Below, one piece after another: positions 12,501 to 24,500 of a stretch of 64,000 nucleotides of DNA. The translations under genes and the position numbers were made by a program. The notes under the pieces were generated by a model. It was given only the letters and a program-made list of their open reading frames with translations, was not told the origin of the DNA and ran no database searches. Numbering within the stretch: position 1 is the stretch's first letter; each line of letters opens with the position of its first letter. Source of the stretch: Pseudoips prasinana (Eukaryota > Arthropoda > Insecta > Lepidoptera > Nolidae); contig OX621251.1 of the NCBI GenBank assembly GCA_951640165.1, positions 25,816,893 to 25,880,892 on the forward strand, written 5' to 3'.

Positions 12501-15500
12501 AAATTTGGAAAGAGCTCTTGAACATGAAAACATGGCTTTAGGCGAGATGAAAGATGTTCTGAGCCAAAAGGAGATGCAGGTGTTTGAGTTACAAACAGAA
12601 ATCAAGAAGTTACAGCAGGCTGTAAATGAGAATAAAATAGGTAAGTTGCTTTTCATATTTAAAGGTCTGCAACAAGCATACTTACCACCAGATGACATGT
12701 GGTAGATATCAACGTGTTACTGACCTTCCCCCTCCCCCCAATAAGCTCAGATAACTACTCACACCGGGAACCACAACATAATGCTGTTTGTCAGTTGTGT
12801 TATCTAGAGGCCATTATATAGGGTTTCTAGAGCTAAAGTGTACGAACGCGGTAGCATTCAACCGTTTGTCGACTACTTTATAATAATTTTATTGTCAGTT
12901 GAGTTTGGTTCTACCGTTTTCATAGCTTTTTATGAATATTGATATGAAATTTGTCTGAGACTATACATAAATCATTTTCCATCAAATGGAAAAGAATGGT
13001 TATAGATTGACAAACAAGGGAGAAATCGATTAACATAAATCAATGCAAAGAAAGTTGAATTGATAATCTCAGTTTTTTGTGAAATTCTGTGAAGTAAAAT
13101 AAATAAGCAGCCAGCATGCAAACAGAATGACAATAAGATCACTATATAGCCTTATTCAAGTCCACTATTTCTGTTACACCTCGTATATGCTATGCAATTT
13201 CTCCAGTGTATGTAACCCAATTGATTTAGTGGTGTTAAAGTTTTGTAACATACAGACACAAATACTTGTTAAGTAATTCTAAAATAATAAAGGTTCCCAA
13301 TTCCATGCAGGTTATTTAGGAAAGTTTTACCGCGCACTACCACTTTTTAGAATCCATTACCTACGGAGGTATTTCCTACTTGTAGCCCCTCTGGTGTCGC
13401 AGGTGTTGATACCCCTTTGTTCGATGTCAGCTATTATAATAATATATATAAAAGAAAAATTGGATTCGATTTTAATTATTGTTATTTTTCGGGCCAGATA
13501 TGTTCAGGCATCTATCAATATCAGCTTTAATTAACTTCAAAAGAAGGAAGTTATCTACGTATGTTACGCGATTTAACTGTTCTTAGTAACCAATTTTGAT
13601 AATTAATTTTTAACTGGATTGCGATTCGATTTCGTTTAAATCGATCGTTCTTTCAACAATTTTATAGTAGTCGTAGTTAGTGACTTTACAGCTCGCCCCA
13701 GCTTCGAACGGGTGTTAAACAAACATTACAAACGTTATAATTTTTTACACACGCTCTGCCATACTTTAAATGAAAAAAAATACACTTATTGTGACATAAC
13801 TATAATAGTTAGACATATGTTGTCGTGATATATTTTTAGATAATTATATGTCCTGAAAGACTTAGTACATTATTTTGTTCTATAATTAATAGTCTTCGCA
13901 GCGCACGCGATGTAAGAAAGTTATTTGGTATTTTTTTTTCACACCTTTTATTACATTATTGGAGTTTTAGTATGGATCCCTAAGTTTTTTGCTAATATAG
14001 CCCATGTTCACCGGAAATAGTGTAGCTTCCCAACAGTGAAAGATATTTTCAAATCGGTCAAGTACTTTCGGAGCCTATTCCTCATTATAATATTAGTTAG
14101 TTTAGTTAGAGATATGATTTTTAAAACAGTAACTTTGTTGAAACTTTGAAATAATCTTAAATTACGATTAACATTTTCTTAAAGCTAACTTTGTTAAGAA
14201 CCAGCCCACTAGTTTCTTAATAAACATCAAATGCAAACTTCTTTTATATATACCTTTTTGTGAATTTGCAGCGGTCATATTTATGGGGGATACGCATGAG
14301 CGCTGCAATATTCTTAAACATTTACACATTCTCGTATAACACTACTAACTTCAATTCTTGTAAATAACAAACTTTAACACGTTATCAGTATTAAACTAGT
14401 AGCTACAACATTAGCCTTTAATTGTAGAACTATCAAAAAGGAGTGAAGCGTACAACACTGCCTTAGAAACGCAATTAAGAGAGATGCAAGTGGTACAACA
14501 AGAAAAACAATCGCTAAGTAACGATTTGAATGACGTAAAACTACAATTAGAAATCAAAGTACACTCTTTGAAAGAAAAACTCATTGATAATGAACATTTG
14601 ACGGACAAACTGAAGAAGACGTATGAATGTCAGATTGATAACTTGAATGTCATGATCACGAAATTGACAAATTATTTGAAGGATAAGACTGCAGAGTTAG
14701 AAGCTGTCCGGAAAGAAAAGGATAAGCTACAGCAGACTATTGAGGAAAACAATCAAGGTAAGCTTTTTATTTTTCTAGTAAGTCGACAGATTAGGACTGC
14801 TGACTTTGTTGGTGACAGTAATAAATTGCTTCGCTAGAACTCGTTATAACTGGCGTCTGGTTCGCACAGATCGTGGTAATCATGTAAACATTCAATAACA
14901 TGCTGTGACAGCCCTACGACTACTGTCTTCCAGTGGAGGAAAGAAGCGTAATGTTTATTTTCCAACTCTCCCTAGAAATATATATATAATTTTATTTTTA
15001 TTTTATTTTATTAGGGAAGCTAACAGCTACATACAATTGGTTACAAATTTTGGTAAGTAAATGCAAATAACAAGCTTCCACAACTAGTTAACTAAATGGA
15101 TGCATCTCCAGTCTACTGAATTAATTACAGTAATTTTAATTCTACAAATGGTTTTAAAAGATTGAGCCAATAGTGCTATACAAAGATTTATACATTATCA
15201 ATGAAATATCTAGTTAATTTGGATCTGGTAGAATTTTTGCTAGTAGTAAACAGATCAATAAAATCAAAACGACTGTCACCATTTAACTTGTTAAATTCAT
15301 TGAATACTCTAGGCAGAAAGCTGTTGACTCTAAAATATAATGTTTATTTTCCAATTCGTCCGCCCTAGATCTTTTTTCTGATTCAATTTGTGATACTCTA
15401 CATTCCAAAGTTTCTGTGGCGGAAATTGGTGGTTGGCACAAAGAATGGATGAATGGATTCAGGGTCACATGTCAGTGATCAGTTATACACTTAATGGGCT

Positions 15501-18500
15501 CAACCCTAAAAGTGCTATCATGCGAACTGCAGACATATACCAATGTCTAACTATTGTGATCAGCATCTGGCTATGAGCTATATGTAATGTTGACCATACC
15601 TTCTTCACTTTACTCAATGTCACAGGCATTTATTTAATTTCGCGTGGCAGTACTTACTGTAAGTGTCTGTTTGGAGTTCTGTCAGCCGCACATTAGGTCT
15701 TTAACATAGGTACACTACATTAATACGAAAAACTTTATTCCGATAGTCACAAATACGAATTCCAAAATACCGAATTTCATAATTCCGAATGGTATAAAAT
15801 TCCGAACCTTACAACTCCGACTTATCATTACTCCTAGTTTTATTATTCCTAAATTTCAATATTCCTAACGTTTATAATTACTATTCTCAAAATACCGAGC
15901 TTCAATAGATCGAATAACAAAAAATCCGACTTAATGATAATTCGAAACATCAACAATACGAATAAAAAGGTCGTAGTTCTAACCTAACCTAACCCAAATG
16001 ATTCACCAACAATAGAGGGGATCTGGCACTCGGCGGCTGGATGCAATATGTTAGCAGGCAGGCATGCAACATGCAAGCAGGCAGGCATGCAACAACAATT
16101 TAAGGATAAATTTGTGAATATACTACAGTTTAAAACATTTAAATCAAATAGCGTAAATCTAGACATTCATTTAATGATTACCATCTGTCTCCTGCCGATG
16201 AATGTGTATTTTTGGGTATAACGGTGGATAAGTACTGTAGTTGGAAATCACATATACAAAATATTGTCAGTAAATTAGACCGCTTTGTATATGCTTTAAA
16301 ACGAATACGATTGACTGTCAGTCTGGACGCGGCAATGACTACTTATCATGCTTACGTGTCGTCAATACTACGATACGGTATTATAATATGGGGCAACTCC
16401 GTAGATTTTGAAAGAGTATTTAAAACCCAAAAAGCATGTATACGAGCTATATGCGGTGTTTCTCCACTAGACAGCTGCAAACCTCTTTTTAAAAAACTCA
16501 ATGTACTTCCTTTACCTTGTTTATATATTTATGAAATTTGTATATTTGTAAAAAAACACCCCCATTTGTTTGAAAAGTTCTGCGACCATGCAAACAGCCG
16601 CTCCAGACACAAAAATAGACTACGCCTACCTCAAATTAAACTAGAGCTATTTAAACGAAATGTCAATTGTATGTGCATAAGAATATATAATAAACTACCT
16701 GATAATCTAATTAATTTACCAATGCTATTATTCAAAAAATATATATCGGCTACTATTAAATAAATGTTATTATAATATCAGAAACTTCTTTGACGATAGA
16801 ATAGAAACTTGACATTTATTACAAATGGACGTATTTTTATTATTACTATTTTTTATCATTATTATTATTCTATTGTACATCATTGACATATTTATATTAC
16901 CTATTTGACATTGTAAACAATTTATATTATAAAAAAAAAAATCTGAATAATGTATTTGCACGCCATTAGTGGCAGGATATGCGGAATCTTATAATGTAAA
17001 ATCTTTTGTACCATATTCTGGCAAATAAATAATTTGATTGATTGATTGATTGAACATGCAAGCAGGCATGCAACATGCAAGCAGGAATGCAGCATGCAAG
17101 CAAGCAGGCATGCAACATGTAGCAAGCATTGTTTCTGTCACGACTCCGGCGCTGCGGGGTTTGGGCGGCCCCACGCGAGCTTATCATCGCAGGTTTAAAC
17201 GTTCACCACTGCAGCTTCGACTTGCTTTTTTTTTTGTCTTCCCGGTCACAGTTCTAACCTAACCTAACCCAAATGATTCACCAACAATAGAGGGGATCTG
17301 GCACTAGGCGGCTGCATGCAACATGCAAGCAGGCAGGTATGCAGCATGCAAACAAGCATGCAGCATGGAAGCAAGCATGCAGCATGCAAGCAGACATGCA
17401 AGCAGGAATGCAGCAAGCAAGAAGGCATGCAACATGCAAGCAGGCATGCAACATGCAGCAAGCATTGTTTCTGTCACGGCTCCGGCACTGCGGGGCTTGG
17501 GCAGCCCCACGCGCCTAAGCGGGCTTAAATTACACTCTAGAGTAGGGCAAACAAGACTACGTGAAGTCGGTTTTGCAGCGATTCGTTTCTGTCACAAAAT
17601 TTTGTAGCACAACGTGTTAATTTCTAGTTTATTCGAAGTATTGAAATTTGTAATGTCGTTTTTCGGATCGAGAACCCTTCGATCATTTGGCTCTTAGAAC
17701 GTATGAAAATTGGAATACTAACAAATCGCATTTACGACTTTCGGAAAGATACATTTTGTGATATTTAATAATAGACATTACAATTCTTAGGTATTATGAA
17801 ATTCGGACGTTTGAAAATCGGAACATCAAAATTCGGAATAAAATATTTCGGAGTATTTGGGTGTTCCCCTTTAACATAGCTTAATGACTGTTGTCTAATG
17901 AGAACACCCGCGACCGTACGCTTAACGTGCCTTTCGTAGCACGTGGTAGCACGTATAGACTGACTTGTGTGGTTAACGTGCCTTCCATAGTACGTGGTAG
18001 CACGCATAGACTGACTTGTGGGCTTAATGTGTCTTCTGTAGCACGGAGTAGCACGCATTGTGTGCTTAACGTGTCTTCCGTAGTACGTAGTAGTCCCCCA
18101 TAGACTGACTTATGGATTTTAATGTGCCTTCTGTAGCACGGAGGAGCACGCATAGACTGTGTGCTTAACGTGCCTTCCGTAGCGCGTGGAGGTAGCACGC
18201 TTACACTGACTATGTGCTTAACCTCACCGATTTACTAGTTGTGGAAGCTTGTTATTGGCATTTATTTATCAAAATTTGTAACCAATTGTATGTGATGTAA
18301 ACCTTTCCAAATAAAATTAAAAATTGCTTAATATACAATAGTATGCGCTAATAGCCGGTTTATCAGTGATTGACGAGGTTAAGCAACTAGACTCGCGGTC
18401 AGTCAATAGATGTGTGGTGTTCGGAGGGTAACTTAATCTGGCGTTCCCGGTTGTAGCCATTAGGCAACAGTCGTTAAACCACGACAGAGGCCTAATAGGC

Positions 18501-21500
18501 GGCTTGAATAACTCTGACACTAGGTTAACCACTGCCCATAGGAAAAGTTAGTAAGCAAAAACAATGAAATTAAAACTCGTGTCAGTAGTTATATTAATGA
18601 CCATTTCAGCAATCAAATTGTTAGAAGAAGTCAAAATTGAGAAACAAAATCAAGAGAAACTTATCAACGACTTCGAATCGGAAAGACAAGTCCTCAAAAA
18701 TATGGTTTCAGTCACAGAGTCTGTAATGGAAGACCAAAAAACTAACTTGAATACTATTATATCTGAACATGTTAAAGTTAACGAAACATTGCAACAAGAA
18801 GTGAAATCTACTAAAGAAAAGATAGAAGCGGAAAGGAGGAACTATGAGGTTAAATTACGTGAAAAAGAAGTTGCAATGGAATCTTTATTCAAAGATTTAG
18901 CTGAAATTCGACTTGAAAATAAAAAATTGGAGTCAAAAGAACAAAACCTGCGCACAGAAATTACGGTTTTGAAAAAAGAATTACAGAAGAAGACAGTCGA
19001 AAGTGAACAACTTATAAGGAACATTCAGATATTGGAAACAGATTTAACGACATTTAAAATTCGTAAGTATATTTGAATTCTGATTATTCTGTGGTCTTAC
19101 TAGTATAAACATCTTTATATAGAACTAGCTATGCCCCACGGTTTTACCCGCGTTCAATCTTATAAATTCGGATATATAAGCAATATTACTACAAAGTTTC
19201 ATCAAAATCCGTTCAGGAGTTTTTGCGTAACAAACATCCATACATCTATACTTACAAAGTTTCACATTTATAATATTATATTAGGTATGTAGAGTATAAT
19301 TATTCTTTATGAGAAAGATTTATCTTATTTAGAAGACCAAGACTCAACAAAATTGTTAGTTAAACTTACGGCTATGTTAGTACACACAGGCGCTAAACAA
19401 AAACATAGAAAATAATACAAAATTAACGGTCGTGACACCATTGCGACATTCCATGGAAGATGTCACAATAATGACTCAAGTTTACAGTACAGGTGACTCG
19501 CAACCATGCTTAAGACACCATGAAAGTGCAAAATCAATCTACATACGCATCTGTGAACATCTCTGACGCACTAAAGAAACGGGGCAGCCGCACTACTACT
19601 ATGATCTTTGCCTACTCGTTAGAACTTTACATATTTTTATTTGTTTTTGATGTGTTAGTCATTATCAAACCACATATATATTATTTATTTTATCAATACT
19701 AATTTATTTACTTTTTAAATACCTCGTGTTTTGTTTTGTACTCCTAACAATATATTAGTGTGAAAGTAGGAAGAACTTTGTCTCCTAAATAGTCTCGAGT
19801 TATAAGTAAGACTATACCCACCAAATTGCTATAGAACCTGTACCTTAATCTCTATTTCAGATATTGAAGCAAAAGAAAAAGAAAACGACGAATCAAAAAT
19901 CAAACTGGATGCTGCTGAATCGGAGCTAAAGAATAAAGTAGATATTTTAACTAAAGAAGTAGAAAAACAAAGTATTACTAACAATAATTTAAATACTTTA
20001 CTGAAAGAAAAAGTAGAAAATATTAAGCACATGGATGAAAATCTTAAAGAGCTCCAAGACAAGATAAATATTTTGGAAAAAGAGAAAGGTGATTTGATAG
20101 TAGAAAAAGATGAGAATGTTACTAAGCTTGGTGCTATTCTCGCCACCGTCGAATCTAATATGACAAAAGATAATGAGCAAATGGCTGCATTGAGGAACGA
20201 AAAAGAAGAGTTACTCAAAGTCATTCAAGAGAATTATACCGGTAAGCAAACTTTTTTATTTTATGTACTTCGAAAATAACCAACACAAATCAACTGCACA
20301 CTTAAGCAATTCACAAATTCATTAAAAGTGATATATGAATATTCAATTGTTCATCGTTTTAAAGATACAAATGTATATTCTTTTTATCTAAGTGATCATT
20401 TAAAAAACGACGACATAATTTTATAATACATAACAATATTTCTCTTCTAGTGATCGCAAAACTAGAGCAATCCCTCAAAGATGAGAAAAATCAGGCAGAA
20501 CAACTCCGCGAAGACCTTAATAATCACAACCTGACCCTCGCCAACAAATGCGCTATCTTACAAGACTACCATACTAAAGCAGAAAAGGAGTTGGAAGAAA
20601 GGCAAAAAGAGATTGTCCTATTAGAGAAGGAGATAAAAACTTTACAATCTAAAATTGATGAAAATGAATCCGAATCTGTTGCTAAAGATGACTTAATAAA
20701 AACGTTACAATTAAAAATTCATGAGGCCGAAACTAGTATTAAAACGAAAGAAGAAACAATTAAAACCTTACAATTGCAAGTTAATCAAGCAGAAGACGAC
20801 TCGAAAGCCAAGGACGGCTTTATATCGAAGATGAGCAAAGAAAAAGATGCAGTTATTGCTAGTGTAAACAAAGATTTACTTCAAGAAAAAGCTCTAAAAG
20901 ATAAGTACTTTAAAGAGTTAGAAGAGAAAATGGTAGAGATGAGGCAACTGAGGAAGAATTATAATGAAATTAATAATGAAAGGGAAGCTTTACAGATTCT
21001 GAGAAAGGAGAATGAGGAATTGATCAAAGCTATCGGACAGAGAGAGACATGTAAGTATGGTATTCATTTGAATACTTTTGTTTAGTAGAAGATTGTGTAT
21101 AATGATAGAAAAGGCTTGTTAAGAGATATTATATTGTGCTTCTAGCTAGAACCAGACGATTTGAGGATGTGTAAAGGTCACTCTAATAAGATGGGAGGGG
21201 GTGGCACAAAAAACTGAAGTTTCAAAAGTCCACAAAACCCATCGCGTTTTGTTTAACTGTCCACTAGGAGTTTTATTATCTCTTGTTAAACCTATATAAT
21301 AATACCTACCTACGAAAATACTATACAATTTTTTTTAATTGCATTATTACACGGATATTTTATACAACAAATTACTACTGGTTCCTATATTAATTTATCT
21401 ACAGATAATAAAGATAAAGAGACACTTCTCAACGGAAGTTTATAGAGTTAAGTGCTCCATCTCAGATAATTTCAAATTTAAATACTTTATTACAGACATG

Positions 21501-24500
21501 AGTCCATAGTGTTACTAGAAACAGAAAAAATAATAAATCGTGTTGGTAATAAAGCTACCTACATTAGAACTGGTTTTGATCCATACCCAGTGACGCAGCA
21601 GAGGGGCGTAATTTTTGTGCTTTTTATCTGCAACACTGGAAACAAACACAAAATGTACTTAAAATTAAATTTTTATTTATTATTCGCAGTTGCAGTACAA
21701 AGTGAAGAGAAATTAAGCTACAAATACTCAGCACAAGCAGAGAAGGACCTTCGCGAGCATCAGGTATCTAACACTTCTGACATCACTCATACATCCATTG
21801 AGAGTCTAAAGACCATCACTGACTTAGAAAAGATCATCCAAGACAAAAACCGAACGATTACTACATTACAGAGTGACGTCACTTATCTCAAGACTATCAT
21901 GGCAGAATCAGAAACGAAACTGCTGGACGTTACAAAAGAGTTAGAGGTTAGTAAGGAAAACTGTCACCAACTATCCTGCCAGCTCAAGAAAATTGTACAC
22001 CAAAAGAACGAAGAGCTTGCAGATTTAAAGAAACAAGTCTCCAAAATGACTGCTAACGAAAACAGAGCTACACAAATAATTAAAGTGTCTGCCAAATACC
22101 GGGCAATGATACTAAAGAGAATAGCCGAATTGAGATATGAGAAATCTAACCCTGTACTCAAAGAACTAACGAACTTCGGCAACTCAAACAACTGTGACAA
22201 CGAATTGAGACGTAGTCTCAACGCGAGCTCAATTACTATGGAAGATCTAGAAAACTTCCTTGAAACTACTGAGAGACATATCAGAAAATGCTCTGAAAAA
22301 CAATCAGTTCTACAGAAAGAACGAGACAGATTAACTGAAGTGAATAGAATACATGAATCGGAAATCATTAATCTGAAGAAATTTTTAACTGAATTGTCTG
22401 TTAGCTTCCAAACTTTCAGTTCAGTGAAAGATTTATATGCTCAGAAATTGAGTAGAGTTATTTCAGTGCAGAGGACAGTCCGTCGTGAGATATTAAACTT
22501 AGATGGTCATATAACTGACAAGTGTATGGGGAAGCTCGAACGTGGATATGCCGCGGTAATGCAGGACTTAGCAGAGTGTGCGATGAACTTGGAGCGATGG
22601 GTTGAGAGATGCATCGGCCGAACGATTTCGGCTGAGAAGCTGAAGCAAGCCTTCATGAGTGATAACGAGCGGTCTTCTCTTGCTACGACCACTTTCCAGA
22701 ACGCCGGATTGGAAGTCCAATTAGAAGAGTTAGAAAAGTCATTCCAAAAGCTTTTAGAAGACGTTACTAGAGCACCGAAGGGAGACGGGGCGGCAGATCC
22801 TCATGCTGTTACAGTTATGGAAGTACGCGCCGAATACGAAGACAAACTCAGCAGAATGAAGGCTAAAATGGTCAGTATCCTCCCCATAGTGTTATTGATA
22901 TTGCTGTATCAGGTGGTGTGGTGGTGCTATCTACATATGGATCACTGAGTGCTTTGTTATTGAATATAAGGAATCACTATTCTCTAAGAATTGAAGTCAC
23001 TACATTTCTGACTTATGAAGTCTTTATTTATCTGACTTGTGAAGTCATTATTTATACTGTTAATCAATAAACTGTTAAATGGATGCTTTTGTTTTATTTA
23101 TTTTGAGTGAGTGTTCATTAAGGCATAAGTAGATGTTTGACTAGTAGTAGCAGTAATTTGAAGGTAATTTTATTATTATTTTAAGTATATATTTGCATGG
23201 CGTGCACGCTTTGTGATTTGATGCATGGTTTATTTACATATCTGAGCAATTACAAAGGTTTTATAATTTCAGAAACAACTATACACAGAACAAATCGCAG
23301 TATTTAAAGACAAACAAAAGGAAGAGCTCACCACGTTGGAAAGAGAACTGACTCGCGCAAGAGATAACTGGGAAGCGAAGAGTAAGAAGTATGAAGAGCA
23401 CATCCGACATTTGACGTCAGAGTTATGGAAAGTAGGCGAGAAGTTACTAGTGAAGAAAGATGAAGCGGAGTGGCTCAGGCGACACCAGAGATCCGGATCA
23501 CTTATGTCGCTGCAACATGTACATTCTGTACGTATTTTTTTTATAACTTACTATACTGGAACCGTTACCAATCACAAAAACCTGCAAATCGGAAAAGCAT
23601 TGTTGTTATCATTGCCAATGTTATTATTTCTAAAAATTGTAATATCACCTTCTAGAATACATTGAAGATGAAGTGTTGGATTCGTTCACCATGGACCCGC
23701 ATAACCCTTTTTTTTCTACCTATATAAGTATGTTTATCGTCGCCTTGTACCCATAGTACAAGCTTTGCTTAGTTTGGGGCTGGGATGATCTGTGTGACAT
23801 TGTCCCTCGATATTATTATTATTATTTCTGAAGATTTAGTTATTTTTGTTTTAAATTGTTGTCATTCGTAATTCTTATCGCAAATATAGGTTAAGATATA
23901 GCGCAGAAATTCTAATAAATTTGCTTTTAGGGGCTGGCACATCAAGAATGTAAAGAGATAGTTATCAGACTAGCTCAATTGATCAAACCACAAAGCGTTT
24001 TGGATTTTCTTAAATGTCCTAGTTTGACGTGTCTGTGTGTCTCTCTGTGGCATCGTTACTCGAACGAATTAATTGATTTTGATTGGTTTTTTTTTCAAAG
24101 GTGAATGTTTGATGAAAATCTGTCCAATATGGCTGCCACCACAAAATGATGTATAACATATTTTTACACAACTTCCTCAATATGGGTATCTAATAAAAGG
24201 GCTTGACTAGTAGAATGTAGGACACAGCGTTCATTCGCTCAAAGAGCAGTCCGACTGGAGAAGTACCTCGACCTTACAGAAGACATTCTTTAATAATAAC
24301 TTTAATGTTGTGTTTCTGCGTGTGAGTAAGGTTGCCAGAGCTCATTGGGGTAGGGGGAAGGGTCGGCAACATTTTTTACTGACTCTTAAAGGCCGGCAAC
24401 GCACCCGTGACCCCTGTTGCGAGTGTCCATGGGCGGCGGTGATCACTTACCATCAGGTGACCCGCTTGCTCGTTTGTCGTCCTATGACATAAAAAAAATA

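Larger units (their letters stand above)
15710..17868. mobile_element. Foldback-like DNA element, 2.16 kb, in a mud intron
   Basis: The left end and the reverse complement of the right end align over at least 80 bases. Both begin GG-x-ACAC and share TTTATTCCGA and CCGAATTTCATAAT at equivalent positions. Each arm is a run of degenerate 10-14 bp phrases of the form AAT(T/A)CCGAA. The right arm holds the complement (TTCGGA-type). Arms span roughly 15710-15975 and 17600-17868. An 11-bp direct repeat flanks the element. The core holds two copies of a roughly 280-bp unit, the first split by a LINE. No transposase is present, so it is non-autonomous. The long arms and 9-11 bp duplication suggest a MULE- or foldback-type element; the class is inferred. 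Confidence 0.6.

Noticed and set aside
17050..17607. His/Ala/Gln- and Cys/Leu-rich frames on both strands
   Set aside because: They arise from the CATGCAAGCAG minisatellite, which is free of stops in several frames.
17765..18198. Frames of 70-105 codons over the 42-54 bp tandem repeat
   Set aside because: Repeat-derived; no domain and no conservation of reading frame between units.
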